This document shows positions 7,452 to 15,148 of a DNA stretch of 47,024 bases, in pieces. A model generated the notes under the pieces. The model worked only from the letters and a program-made list of their open reading frames with translations. It was not told the DNA's origin and did no database searches. Source of the stretch: an uncultured Eubacteriales bacterium (lineage in GTDB: Bacteria > Bacillota > Clostridia > Oscillospirales > Oscillospiraceae). The stretch's first letter is position 1, and each line of letters opens with the position of its first letter. The stretch is taken from NCBI GenBank assembly GCA_900547745.1, contig URHT01000011.1:1-47024 (forward strand), written 5' to 3'. The position numbers and the translations under genes were made by a program.

Positions 7452-8232
7452 ATTTCTGTACGGCGGCCTTCTCCCGATCCCGCAGGATCAGCAGCTTCAG
7501 CGCCTCCACGCCTACCTGTACGGCGGAGGTGGTGTCCTCGCTCATGTCCTGATCCAGACCGGCGGCCTCCCGTTCCTGGTTCCACACCACATGGAAGCAG
7601 GAGCCGCACCGGCACGCCAGCGCGTTTGCCACCACGAACAGCGCGGCGGACTCCATCTCGCTGGCCTTGACGTGCAGGCGCTTCCACGCCTCCCACTTGT
7701 TCAGCAGCTCATAGGACACCGGCATCTTGGCCGGGCTGTGCTGGCCGTAGAAGGCGTCCTTGCACTGGACGACGCCCACCTGCGTCCGCTTGCCCAGCGC
7801 GTGGGACGCCTGCACCAGCGCGGTGGTCACGTCGAAATCCGCTACCGCCGGGTACTCGATGGGCGCGTACTCCCGGCTGGTGTGCTCGAACCGGATGGCG
7901 CCGGTGGCCACCACCACGTCGCCGCTGCGGACATCCAGATCAATGCCGCCGCAGGTGCCCACCCGGATAAAGGTGTCCGCGCCGATGTTGTGCAGTTCCT
8001 CCATGGCGATGGACGCGGAGGGGCCGCCGATGCCGGTGGAGCAGACGGAGACCTTCTCCCCCAGCAGCGTGCCGGTGTACACGGTGTACTCCCGGTTGCT
8101 GGACACGAAATGCGCGGCGTCAAACAGCGCGGCGATCTTCTCGCAGCGGCCCGGGTCGCCGGGCAGGATCACATAGCGGCCCACATCTCCCTCTTCACAG
8201 TGAATGTGGTACTGTTTTTCCAGTTTTTGCAT
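7450..8232 (-). CDS. udp: Uridine phosphorylase
   Basis: Cytosolic nucleoside phosphorylase that splits uridine with phosphate to uracil and ribose-1-phosphate for pyrimidine salvage. The 260-residue product shows the NP-I family order: ILPGDPGRCEKIA with the phosphate-binding Gly-Asp near the start, STGIGGPSASIAMEEL, the RVGTCGGI phosphate/ribose motif and the KASEMESAALF motif whose Glu and Met contact ribose. These favour Udp over purine nucleoside phosphorylase. The ATG at 8232 has a strong AGGAGGT upstream. It appears monocistronic, with its own promoter and the shared terminator. Confidence 0.9.
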   Translation of the reverse strand: MQKLEKQYHIHCEEGDVGRYVILPGDPGRCEKIAALFDAAHFVSSNREYTVYTGTLLGEKVSVCSTGIGGPSASIAMEELHNIGADTFIRVGTCGGIDLDVRSGDVVVATGAIRFEHTSREYAPIEYPAVADFDVTTALVQASHALGKRTQVGVVQCKDAFYGQHSPAKMPVSYELLNKWEAWKRLHVKASEMESAALFVVANALACRCGSCFHVVWNQEREAAGLDQDMSEDTTSAVQVGVEALKLLILRDREKAAVQK

Positions 8233-8319
8233 GGTCTGACCTCCTGAAGGCTATACGGGCGGTCATATCCGTCCCGAAAAATACTTTTTGCTATCGTTTG
8301 TGCCGGTCTTTGAATGTTC

Positions 8320-8348
8320 ATTGTACCATATGCCGCCGCAAAAAGCAA
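8320..8348 (-). promoter_or_regulatory. udp promoter
   Basis: On the minus strand TTGCTT (8348-8343), 17 bases and TACAAT (8325-8320) preceded by TGG. Start of transcription would be near 8313, giving a leader of about 80 bases. Confidence 0.7.
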
Positions 8349-8394
8349 CGCTCCCAAGGCCGGAAAAACCGGGAGCAAAAGCTGGGGAAAGAAA

Positions 8395-8420
8395 GGGGAT
8401 GCGGCTTGCGCCGCATCCCC
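8395..8420 (-). terminator. groESL terminator
   Basis: A perfect 11 bp stem (8395-8405 with 8410-8420) and TTGC loop lie 18 bases past the groEL stop. On the minus strand it is followed by a TTTCTTT tract, as expected for an intrinsic terminator. Confidence 0.85.
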
Positions 8421-8437
8421 TTGCGTTTTTCAATGGC

Positions 8438-10069
8438 TTAATACATGCCCATGCCGCCCATGTCGGGTGCGGCGGGAGCCGGAGCGGGGGGCTGGGGCTT
8501 GTCGGCCACCAGAGACTCGGTGGTCAGCACCATGCCGGACACGCTGGCGGCGTTCTCCAGCGCGCTGCGGGTCACCTTGGCGGGATCCACGATGCCGCTG
8601 GCGATCATGTCGCAGTACTCCTCCTTATAGGCGTCGAAGCCGTAGCCGTTCTTGCCGGAGGTGCGCACCTTCTCCAGCACCACGCTGCCGTCGATGCCGG
8701 CGTTGGCCGCGATCTGGCGGATGGGGGCCTCCAGTGCCTTGGCCACCAGCTGCACGCCCACGCGCTCGTCGCCCTCGGTGCTGTTCAGCAGCGCGGTGAC
8801 GGCGGGGATGACGTTGACGTAGATGGTGCCGCCGCCGGCCACGATGCCCTCCTCAACGGCGGCCTTGGTGGCGTTCAGCGCGTCCTCGATGCGGAGCTTC
8901 TTCTCCTTCATCTCAGTCTCGGTAGCGGCGCCCACCTTGATGACAGCCACGCCGCCGGCCATCTTGGCCAGGCGCTCCTGCAGCTTCTCCTTGTCATACT
9001 CGCTGGTGGTCACGCCGATCTGGGCGCGAATCTGGGAGACACGATCCTTGATGGCCTGAGGATCGCCCATGCCGTCCACGATGATGGTGTTCTCCTTGGT
9101 GACCTTGATCTGACGGGCGCGGCCCAGCATATCAATGGTGGTGTCCTTCAGAGCCAGACCGAACTCCTCGCTGACGACCTGACCGCCGGTCAGCACGGCG
9201 ATATCCTGCAGCATCTCCTTGCGGCGGTCACCAAAGCCGGGGGCCTTGACGCACACCACGTTCAGAACGCCCTTCAGACGGTTGACCAGCAGAGTGCTGA
9301 GGGCCTCGCCCTCCACGTCCTCCGCGATGATGAACAGCTTCTTGCCGCTCTGGAGCATCTGCTCCAGCAGGGGCAGGATGTCGCTGATGACGGAGATCTT
9401 CTTGTCGGTGATGAGGATATAGGGATCGTCCACCACAGCCTCCATCTTCTCCATATCGGTGGCCATGTAGGGGGTGATATAGCCCCGGTCAAACATCATG
9501 CCCTCCACGACCTCGGAATAGGTCTCGGCGGTCTTGGACTCCTCAATGGTGATAACACCGTCGGCGGAGACCTTCTCCATAGCCTCGGCAATGAGCTTGC
9601 CGATGGTCTCATCGCTGGAGGAGACAGTACCCACGCGGGCGATATCGTCGGTGCCGTTGACCTTCTGGCTCTGCTCCTTGATGGCGCTGACAGCGGCCTC
9701 CACAGCCTTGGCCATGCCCTTCTTCATGACGATGGGATTGGCGCCTGCGGCCAGATTCTTCAGACCCTCGTGGATCATGGCCTGTGCCAGCAGGGTAGCG
9801 GTGGTAGTGCCGTCGCCGGCCACATCGTTGGTCTTGGTGGACACCTCGCGCACCAGCTGCGCACCCATGTTCTCAAACGGATCGTCCAACTCGATCTCCT
9901 TGGCGATGGACACGCCGTCGTTGGTGATCAGGGGCGTACCGAACTTCTTATCCAGCACCACGTTGCGGCCCTTGGGGCCCAGCGTGACCTTAACGGTATC
10001 GGCCAGCTGATTGACACCGGCCTCCAGAGCCTTGCGGGCCTCGTCGCCGCGCTTGATGATCTTAGACAT
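8438..10069 (-). CDS. groEL: Chaperonin GroEL (HSP60)
   Basis: ATP-driven tetradecameric chaperonin that folds cytosolic proteins with GroES. The 543-residue length is standard. It shows the N-terminal TLGPKGRNVVLDKK, the ATP site DGTTTATLL, the GGGTIYV region and the typical glycine/methionine-rich C-terminal end (GGMGMY). A GGAGGT site precedes the ATG. It is the second gene of groESL, 18 bases after groES, and is under HrcA control through the CIRCE element upstream of groES. Nothing unusual seen. Confidence 0.98.
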   Translation of the reverse strand: MSKIIKRGDEARKALEAGVNQLADTVKVTLGPKGRNVVLDKKFGTPLITNDGVSIAKEIELDDPFENMGAQLVREVSTKTNDVAGDGTTTATLLAQAMIHEGLKNLAAGANPIVMKKGMAKAVEAAVSAIKEQSQKVNGTDDIARVGTVSSSDETIGKLIAEAMEKVSADGVITIEESKTAETYSEVVEGMMFDRGYITPYMATDMEKMEAVVDDPYILITDKKISVISDILPLLEQMLQSGKKLFIIAEDVEGEALSTLLVNRLKGVLNVVCVKAPGFGDRRKEMLQDIAVLTGGQVVSEEFGLALKDTTIDMLGRARQIKVTKENTIIVDGMGDPQAIKDRVSQIRAQIGVTTSEYDKEKLQERLAKMAGGVAVIKVGAATETEMKEKKLRIEDALNATKAAVEEGIVAGGGTIYVNVIPAVTALLNSTEGDERVGVQLVAKALEAPIRQIAANAGIDGSVVLEKVRTSGKNGYGFDAYKEEYCDMIASGIVDPAKVTRSALENAASVSGMVLTTESLVADKPQPPAPAPAAPDMGGMGMY

Positions 10070-10087
10070 ATAACTTACCTCCTACTT

Positions 10088-10372
10088 TTACTCCACAATG
10101 GCCAAGATGTCGCTTTGCTTGACGATGATGTACTCCACATCCTCCAGCGTCACCTTGGTGCCGGCGTACTTGTCGGTGATGACCTTATCGCCGGCCTTCA
10201 CGGACATCACCACGGTCTTTCCGTCCACGGTGCCGCCGGGGCCCACGGAGATCACCTCTGCCACAGAGGGCTTTTCCTTGGCGGAACCGGTGAGGATGAT
10301 GCCGCCCTTGGTGGTCTCCTCCGGCTCGGACATCTTCAGCACCACGCGGTCGGCAAGCGGTGTCAGTTTCAT
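10088..10372 (-). CDS. groES: Co-chaperonin GroES (HSP10)
   Basis: Heptameric lid for GroEL. The 94-residue product begins MKLTPLADRVVLK and has the mobile-loop region EETTKGGIIL and the conserved GDKVITDKYAGT strand. AAGGAGG lies before the ATG. First gene of the operon, directly behind the CIRCE operator and a sigma-A promoter. Confidence 0.98.
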   Translation of the reverse strand: MKLTPLADRVVLKMSEPEETTKGGIILTGSAKEKPSVAEVISVGPGGTVDGKTVVMSVKAGDKVITDKYAGTKVTLEDVEYIIVKQSDILAIVE

Positions 10373-10419
10373 AGCTGCTTCCTCCTTATATACTCAATAT
10401 TGAAAAAATAAAGTCAGCG

Positions 10420-10446
10420 TTAGCACTCAATGTCTTGGAGTGCTAA
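10420..10446. promoter_or_regulatory. CIRCE element (HrcA operator)
   Basis: TTAGCACTC (10420-10428), nine bases, GAGTGCTAA (10438-10446) matches the CIRCE consensus exactly. It sits just downstream of the -10 box of groES, where bound HrcA blocks transcription until heat shock. Confidence 0.98.
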
Positions 10447-10454
10447 CGCCGCTT

Positions 10455-10482
10455 ATCATACCACACTATACGGGATTTGCAA
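10455..10482 (-). promoter_or_regulatory. groES promoter
   Basis: On the minus strand TTGCAA (10482-10477), 16 bases and TATGAT (10460-10455) preceded by TGG. The CIRCE operator begins within the initial transcribed region. Confidence 0.8.
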
Positions 10483-10520
10483 GGGGGAAACGGGAAAATT
10501 TTGAAAAATTCACAAAATGT

Positions 10521-11462
10521 TCAACTGAGGGACGGCTCTCGGGCGGTGCGATTGCAGCTGCACCCGGCGGGGCCGAAGAAATTCAGCTTCTTGTCGGCCA
10601 TTTTGATGGTCACGTCCTGATTGACCACGCATTCGCCGTCCAGGCAGGTGACGATGTCCGGTTTTTCCGACTGGATGCGGATGACCTTGGGGGTGGAACA
10701 GTGGGCATAGTCGGGGAACTTGCGATAGCCGCCCTTGGAGTAGGGCCCCACGAACTTCAGGAACGTCCGGCGGTTCACGGCCTTCACCACCAGCGTGTTC
10801 AGCACACCGTCGTCCATCCGGGCCTCGCCTACGGGCATGAAGCCGCCGCCGTAGTACCGGCCGTTGCACACCGCCACCAGCGACCAGTCGCCCTTGACGG
10901 CCACATCGTCCAGCGACACGGTCCAGCGGGAGCCGATGCCCTTGAACAGGAAGTTCACCGCCAGCGAGTAGATGTAGCTGCCCTTGCCGTCCAGCAGGGG
11001 GCTTTCACTGTACTTATGTACGTCCCGCGCCACCCGCGCATCAATGCCGGAGCAGGCGATGGTCAGGGCCACGCGGCCGTTGACGTCGATGGCGTCCATG
11101 GGGAACTGCGGCCCGTCCCACAGGTTCTCCGCGTCCCGGAACTTCTCCAGATCGTCGCCGAAGTTCTTGAGGAAGTCGTTGCCGGTGCCCACGGGGATGG
11201 CGGTCATGGCGGCGTTGTCGTAGCCGATGATGCCGTTGGCCACTTCGTTGACGGTGCCGTCGCCGCCGCAGGCGTAGAACCGCAGCTCCTCGCCGCTGTC
11301 GCACAGCCGCCGGGCGATCTCCGTGGCGTGGCCCTGCTTCTTTGTCAGGATGCACTGGACATCCAGATCGTGCTTTGTCCGCAGCGCATCCGCCATATCG
11401 TATATCTTTTGGCGGCTGTCCGCCTTGCCCGCAGTGGGATTGATGATGAAAACGTGCTTCAT
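10521..11462 (-). CDS. Diacylglycerol kinase family lipid kinase (YegS/DgkB-like)
   Basis: Predicted cytosolic lipid kinase that phosphorylates diacylglycerol or a related lipid, feeding phosphatidic acid into phospholipid synthesis. The 313-residue product begins MKHVFIINPTAGK, and has the nucleotide-binding GGDGTVNEV at 66-74 and GTGNDF at 92-97, the hallmarks of the DAGK catalytic fold, then the C-terminal beta-sandwich domain (DGVLNTLVV, CLDGE). The ATG at 11462 has GAGGAGG nine bases upstream. It lies downstream of the THUMP methyltransferase on the same strand but has a possible promoter of its own. Whether it is DgkB, a YegS-like kinase or a sphingoid-type kinase cannot be told. No clear terminator follows before the groES promoter region. 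Confidence 0.88.
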   Translation of the reverse strand: MKHVFIINPTAGKADSRQKIYDMADALRTKHDLDVQCILTKKQGHATEIARRLCDSGEELRFYACGGDGTVNEVANGIIGYDNAAMTAIPVGTGNDFLKNFGDDLEKFRDAENLWDGPQFPMDAIDVNGRVALTIACSGIDARVARDVHKYSESPLLDGKGSYIYSLAVNFLFKGIGSRWTVSLDDVAVKGDWSLVAVCNGRYYGGGFMPVGEARMDDGVLNTLVVKAVNRRTFLKFVGPYSKGGYRKFPDYAHCSTPKVIRIQSEKPDIVTCLDGECVVNQDVTIKMADKKLNFFGPAGCSCNRTAREPSLS

Positions 11463-11509
11463 CTTAGGTTGCCTCCTCGAGCCAAGCAAAAGTTTAAGAA
11501 TTCCTTAGC

Positions 11510-11515
11510 ATTGTA
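11510..11515 (-). promoter_or_regulatory. -10 box of the lipid kinase gene
   Basis: TACAAT (11515-11510, minus strand) preceded by TGG, about 50 bases before the ATG. The -35 region (CACTTT at 17 bases) is poor. Confidence 0.4.
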
Positions 11516-11576
11516 CCATGCCGCCGGAAAAGAAAGTGAACAAATTGAAAATAAACGGCAAATTTATCTGCGTCGC

Positions 11577-12692
11577 TCACACGTTGCCGTACATGAACAC
11601 GTCGCACTTGATCATGCCGTTGTACAGCTTGCGCTTCTTGTCCGCCGGTCGGCCGAAGGCGCGCTCAAACTCCGTGTGGCTGCTGAGCACCAGCGTTCGC
11701 CAGCCCTCCGGCAGGGTTTTCCACACCCTGCCCAGCATCCGGTACAGCTCCTCCGCCTCCTGCCGCTCCAGCAGCCGCTCGCCGTAGGGGGGATTGGTCA
11801 CCAGCTGGCCATATTGGCTGTCCCGGCGGAATTTGGCGGCGTCCGCCACTTCAAAGCGGATGCAGTCGTCCACGCCGGCCTTCCGGGCGTTGTCCCGGGC
11901 GATGTCCACGGCATGGGGGTCAATGTCGCCGCCCCAGATGTCGTACTGCCCGTGGAACTCCCTGTCCTGCGCCTCGTCCGCCGCGTCCATCCACGCCGCC
12001 GCCGGCAGGAACGCCCAGCGCTGGGCGTCGAACCGCCGGTCCAGACCCGGCGCCCGGTTTTTGGCAATGAGCGCCGCCTCGATGGGAATGGTGCCGCTGC
12101 CGCAGAACGGGTCGCAGAACGGGTCGCGCCCCCGGTAGCGGCTGAGAGTCACCAGTGCCGCCGCCAGCGTCTCCCGCAGCGGGGCCTCCACGCCCACGGC
12201 CCGGTAGCCCCGCTTGTACAGCCCCTCGCCGGAGGTGTCCAGACAGACGGCGGCCTCATCTTTGAAGATGGAGAAGCGCACCTGATGCTTCACCCCCGTC
12301 TCCGGGAACTGCTCCAGCCCGTAGGCGGTCTTCATCCGCTCCACCATGGCCTTTTTGATGATGCTCTGGCAGGCGGACACCGCGTGCAGCTGGGAGGAGA
12401 TGGCGTAGCCCTTCACCGGGAACGCCGCGTCCCGGGGCAGATAGTCCTCCCACGGGATGGCCCGTACGCCCTGAAACAGCTCCTCAAAGCTGCGGGCGGG
12501 GAACTGCCCCAGCACCAGCATCACCCGTGCGCCGCAGCGCAGATTGATGTTGAGCCTTGCGCAGTCCGCCATGGTGCCATGGCACAGGATGCGCCCGTTT
12601 TCCGCCTGCACGTCCTGCAGACCCAGCCGCTTCACCTCATCAGCCACCAGCTTTTCCAACCCCAGCAGGCAGGGGATCATATATGTCACCAT
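11577..12692 (-). CDS. THUMP-domain class I rRNA/tRNA guanine-N2 methyltransferase
   Basis: SAM-dependent RNA methyltransferase of the RlmL/YpsC group; relatives methylate guanine N2 in 23S rRNA. The 371-residue protein has an N-terminal ferredoxin-like plus THUMP region (about 1-155), then a Rossmann methyltransferase domain with motif I PFCGSGTIPIEAA (195-207) and the catalytic NPPYGERL (300-307). The start at 12692 (MVTYMIPCLLGLEKL) is chosen because it has GAGGT upstream and because a promoter -10 at 12730-12735 would put the alternative ATG at 12728 on the transcription start itself. It diverges from the HTH-NfeD gene. It lacks the second methyltransferase domain (RlmK) seen in E. coli RlmL. 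Confidence 0.88.
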   Translation of the reverse strand: MVTYMIPCLLGLEKLVADEVKRLGLQDVQAENGRILCHGTMADCARLNINLRCGARVMLVLGQFPARSFEELFQGVRAIPWEDYLPRDAAFPVKGYAISSQLHAVSACQSIIKKAMVERMKTAYGLEQFPETGVKHQVRFSIFKDEAAVCLDTSGEGLYKRGYRAVGVEAPLRETLAAALVTLSRYRGRDPFCDPFCGSGTIPIEAALIAKNRAPGLDRRFDAQRWAFLPAAAWMDAADEAQDREFHGQYDIWGGDIDPHAVDIARDNARKAGVDDCIRFEVADAAKFRRDSQYGQLVTNPPYGERLLERQEAEELYRMLGRVWKTLPEGWRTLVLSSHTEFERAFGRPADKKRKLYNGMIKCDVFMYGNV

Positions 12693-12729
12693 AGACGGCG
12701 CACCTCGTTCGTTCAGATTCGTACCCATC

Positions 12730-12758
12730 AGTATACCCGACTTTTGTCCGCCGCGCAA
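12730..12758 (-). promoter_or_regulatory. Promoter of the THUMP methyltransferase gene
   Basis: On the minus strand TTGCGC (12758-12753), 17 bases, TATACT (12735-12730). Its position decides the start codon of the gene downstream. Confidence 0.7.
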
Positions 12759-12867
12759 GGCGTAAAAATCCTGTGGCATTTCCGGCGCGGATAGGCTATA
12801 ATAGGGGATGTAAACTTCAGGTTGCGCGGCTTTGTGCAAAAAATTTCCCGGCGCAACTTCAAGGTGA

Positions 12868-12895
12868 TAGACAAAACCGGCGGAAGTGCTACACT
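12868..12895 (+). promoter_or_regulatory. Candidate promoter of the HTH-NfeD operon
   Basis: TAGACA (12868-12873), 16 bases, TACACT (12890-12895), 29 bases before the ATG. A second -10-like TATAAT lies at 12797-12802. Between them is an inverted repeat GTTGCGC / GCGCAAC (12821-12827, 12851-12857) that could be an operator or a leader hairpin. Confidence 0.45.
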
Positions 12896-12924
12896 GTCGG
12901 AAAGAGGAACGGAGGAACGAGCCT

Positions 12925-13761
12925 ATGTCATTCGGAGAACAGCTGTCGGCTGTGCGCCGCCGCAGCGGCCTGACCCAGGAGCAGTTTGCCGAGCAGCTGC
13001 AGGTCTCCCGTCAGGCGGTGAGCAAATGGGAGTCCGGCCGGGGCTACCCGGAGATCGAGAAGATACTCTATATCTGCAACCGCTATCAAGTCTTCATTGC
13101 CGACATGTTCGCGCAGGAAGCCCCTGCCCCGGCGGCGTCCCCCGCACCGGACGCGCCCGCTGCGCCCGCCGCGTCGGAGCAGCCCCTCCCACGGGAGAGC
13201 CTGCACAATGCGTTTTCCGCGTTCCTCACCAACCTGTCCCCGAAAAACAAGTGGATGGCCGGGGGCGTGCTGCTGGGCGTAGGCGCTCTCAGCGGCCTCA
13301 TCGGCCTGTGTCTGAAAGGAGGAAGCACGGATATGTCCACGATTATCTGGATCGTCGCCATCGTTATCTTCGGCGTGGCGGAAGCGGTCACAGCGGGCCT
13401 GACATCCATCTGGTTCGTGCTGGGCGGCGTGGCGGCTCTCATCGCGGCCATCTGCAACGGCCCCGTCTGGCTGCAGATCGCGCTGTTCTTTGTGGTGTCC
13501 ATCGCCACGCTGGCGGCTACCCGCCCGCTGGTGGTCAGGCTGATGAAAAAGGACATCAAGCCTACCAATGCCGACCGGGTTCTGGGCGGCTCGGCCCGGG
13601 TCACGGAGCGCATCGACAACGATGTGCCCACCGGCGCCGTCTACATAGATGGCAAGACCTGGTCTGCCCGCAGCAGCACCGGGGAGATCATCGAGCCTGA
13701 CGCCATGGTGCGCGTCGTGCGCATGGAGGGCGTCAAGCTGTATGTGGAAAAGGAGATGTAA
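12925..13761 (+). CDS. HTH (XRE) regulator fused to a membrane NfeD-like domain
   Basis: A 278-residue fusion. Residues 1-58 form a Cro/CI-type helix-turn-helix (LTQEQFAEQLQVSRQAVSKW). An Ala/Pro linker (64-85) leads to a membrane helix at about 110-130. Residues 137-278 look like a complete NfeD protein: two to three membrane helices (139-160, 161-178, 181-200) and a C-terminal OB-fold-like domain with LGGSARV and VYIDGKTW. NfeD partners stomatins in membrane quality control. An internal in-frame ATG at 13333 (residue 137) has its own GGAGG ten bases upstream, so a free NfeD may also be made. The ATG at 12925 follows GGAGG. Downstream are a microprotein and a stomatin-like gene, the classical NfeD partner. 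The product may couple DNA binding to the membrane, but target and signal are unknown. Confidence 0.85.
   Translation: MSFGEQLSAVRRRSGLTQEQFAEQLQVSRQAVSKWESGRGYPEIEKILYICNRYQVFIADMFAQEAPAPAASPAPDAPAAPAASEQPLPRESLHNAFSAFLTNLSPKNKWMAGGVLLGVGALSGLIGLCLKGGSTDMSTIIWIVAIVIFGVAEAVTAGLTSIWFVLGGVAALIAAICNGPVWLQIALFFVVSIATLAATRPLVVRLMKKDIKPTNADRVLGGSARVTERIDNDVPTGAVYIDGKTWSARSSTGEIIEPDAMVRVVRMEGVKLYVEKEM
13318..13335 (+). promoter_or_regulatory. Internal ribosome binding site and start for free NfeD
   Basis: GGAGG at 13318-13322 and ATG at 13333-13335, in frame with the fusion. The encoded product would begin MSTIIWIVAIVIFG, exactly where ordinary NfeD proteins begin. Use of the site is inferred. Confidence 0.5.
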
Positions 13762-13878
13762 ATGCCGTACTTCATCAAGGGCCTGCTGGTAGTTCTCGCC
13801 TTTGTCGTCACTCGCATCGTCCACCTGACCCGCAAGCACAGGAAGAAAAAGCAGCACAAAAACACGGAGAAAGAATAA
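13762..13878 (+). CDS. 38-residue single-pass membrane microprotein
   Basis: A very short gene: ATG at 13762 directly follows the stop codon of the NfeD fusion (13759-13761), and AGGAG at 13751-13755 is placed six bases upstream. The product MPYFIKGLLVVLAFVVTR... has one hydrophobic helix (about 5-20) and a strongly basic tail with K-H-R-K-K-K, ending NTEKE. The stop at 13876-13878 is followed by AAGGAGG for the stomatin gene. Tight packing between two partner genes, a proper ribosome binding site and a plausible membrane topology support it as real. Function unknown; it may bind the NfeD-stomatin complex or the membrane surface. It starts with the same MPY as the stomatin. Confidence 0.65.
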   Translation: MPYFIKGLLVVLAFVVTRIVHLTRKHRKKKQHKNTEKE

Positions 13879-13891
13879 GGAGGAAACACAC

Positions 13892-14812
13892 ATGCCGTAC
13901 AACATGCCCGGTACCATTGCCATCATCGTTCTGGTCGTTCTCGTTCTGGTGGTGGTCGTCAGCTGCATCAACATCGTCCAGCAGTCCAAGGCCTATGTGG
14001 TGGAGCGTCTCGGCGCCTTCCACAGCGTCTGGGGTGTGGGCCTGCACTTCAAGCTGCCGTTCATCGAGCGGGTGGTGAAGAAGGTCAGCCTCAAGGAGCA
14101 GGTGGCCGACTTCGATCCCCAGCCCGTTATCACCAAGGATAACGTCACCATGCAGATCGACACCGTCATCTATTTCCAGATCACCGACCCCAAGCTGTAC
14201 ACCTACGGCGTGGAGTATCCCATGTCCGCCATCGAGAATCTGACGGCCACCACCCTGCGCAACATCATCGGCGAGCTGGAGCTGGACCAGTCCCTCACCA
14301 GCCGCGACACCATCAACGCCAAGATGCGCTCCATTCTGGATGAAGCCACCGACCCGTGGGGCATCAAGGTCAACCGCGTGGAGCTGAAGAACATCCTGCC
14401 GCCCCGCGAGATCCAGAACGCCATGGAAAAGCAGATGAAGGCAGAGCGCGAGCGCCGCGAGTCCATCCTGCAGGCCGAGGGCGAGAAGGCCAGTAAGGTG
14501 CTGATCGCCGAGGGCGAGAAGCAGTCCACCCTGCTGCGGGCGGACGCCGCCAAGCAGGCCCGCATCATGGCCGCCGAGGCGGAGGCACAGTCCATCCTGA
14601 AGGTGCAGCAGGCCATGGCCGACTCTATGCGGATGCTGAACGAGAACGCGCCCAACGATCAGGTCATCAAGCTCAAGGCGCTGGAGGCGCTACAGAAGGT
14701 GGCGGACGGTAAGGCCACGAAGCTCATCATTCCCAGCGAGATCCAGAGCCTGGCGGGTCTGGCGGCCAGCGCCAAGATGCTGGTGGAGAACGACGCGCCC
14801 GCCGCGGAGTAA
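13892..14812 (+). CDS. SPFH/stomatin-like membrane protein (QmcA/slipin family)
   Basis: Oligomeric scaffold of bacterial membrane microdomains. The 306-residue product has an N-terminal membrane helix (about 8-28), the SPFH/band-7 domain (about 28-185, with AYVVERLGAFHSVWGVGLHF and MQIDTVIYFQITDP), a charged coiled coil rich in Glu/Ala/Lys (about 185-260) and a C-terminal segment. AAGGAGG precedes the ATG. It follows the NfeD fusion and microprotein in one operon, the usual NfeD-stomatin pairing, and is followed after four bases by a DUF6440-like gene. The family is often linked to FtsH; two ftsH genes lie elsewhere in this window but are not adjacent. Confidence 0.93.
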   Translation: MPYNMPGTIAIIVLVVLVLVVVVSCINIVQQSKAYVVERLGAFHSVWGVGLHFKLPFIERVVKKVSLKEQVADFDPQPVITKDNVTMQIDTVIYFQITDPKLYTYGVEYPMSAIENLTATTLRNIIGELELDQSLTSRDTINAKMRSILDEATDPWGIKVNRVELKNILPPREIQNAMEKQMKAERERRESILQAEGEKASKVLIAEGEKQSTLLRADAAKQARIMAAEAEAQSILKVQQAMADSMRMLNENAPNDQVIKLKALEALQKVADGKATKLIIPSEIQSLAGLAASAKMLVENDAPAAE

Positions 14813-14816
14813 GCCT

Positions 14817-15017
14817 ATGGCGAAGAAGGAACAGCGTTTTATCAAGGTCGCGGAGGAGAGCGGCATCATCAACAACAGCGAGGTCTGGGCAGACACGCAG
14901 ACCGGTGTGCAGTACTTTTATCACGCTTCCGGCAACTCCGGCGGCATGTGCGTACTGGTAGATGCCGAGGGCAGACCCCTGCTGTACCGCAAGGCCCCGG
15001 ACGCGCCGGAGTTTTGA
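14817..15017 (+). CDS. DUF6440-like small protein
   Basis: A 66-residue soluble protein with no membrane helix. The pattern W-x-D-x-x-TGVQYF then SGGMCVLVDAEGRPLLY fits what I recall of the DUF6440 family (small Firmicutes proteins of unknown function); this is from memory and not checked. GGAG lies seven bases before the ATG, overlapping the end of the stomatin gene, so it is translated from the same message. It is the last gene before a terminator at 15121-15148. A similar core occurs in the small protein at 5798-6061. Confidence 0.75.
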   Translation: MAKKEQRFIKVAEESGIINNSEVWADTQTGVQYFYHASGNSGGMCVLVDAEGRPLLYRKAPDAPEF

Positions 15018-15030
15018 GAGAATGTGCCCG

Positions 15031-15126
15031 GGCGCTGAACCCGCAAGGGTGCTTCCGGATTCTGAGCTCAGGGGGCGCTTCGGATTTTGAACGCAGCGGG
15101 GCCTCCCGATTCTGAACCCGAAAGGG
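15031..15126 (+). repeat. Imperfect tandem repeats of about 25-30 bp
   Basis: Three and a half degenerate units, each with TGAACCCGCAAGGG-like and TTCCGGATT-like parts: 15031-15060, 15061-15087, 15088-15112 and a partial 15113-15126. The last unit runs into the terminator stem. No open frame is supported here. Confidence 0.6.
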
Positions 15127-15148
15127 CAGGGCAAAGCCCTGCCCTTTT
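15121..15148 (+). terminator. Terminator of the NfeD-stomatin operon
   Basis: A perfect 12 bp stem (15121-15132 with 15136-15147), loop AAA, followed by a short T run. Confidence 0.8.

Noticed and set aside
10440..12794. A 784-codon plus-strand frame opposite the lipid kinase and methyltransferase
   Set aside because: It spans two well-supported minus-strand genes and their promoters; antisense shadow.
15031..15126. CRISPR array
   Set aside because: Units are too degenerate, too few and without unique spacers of constant size.
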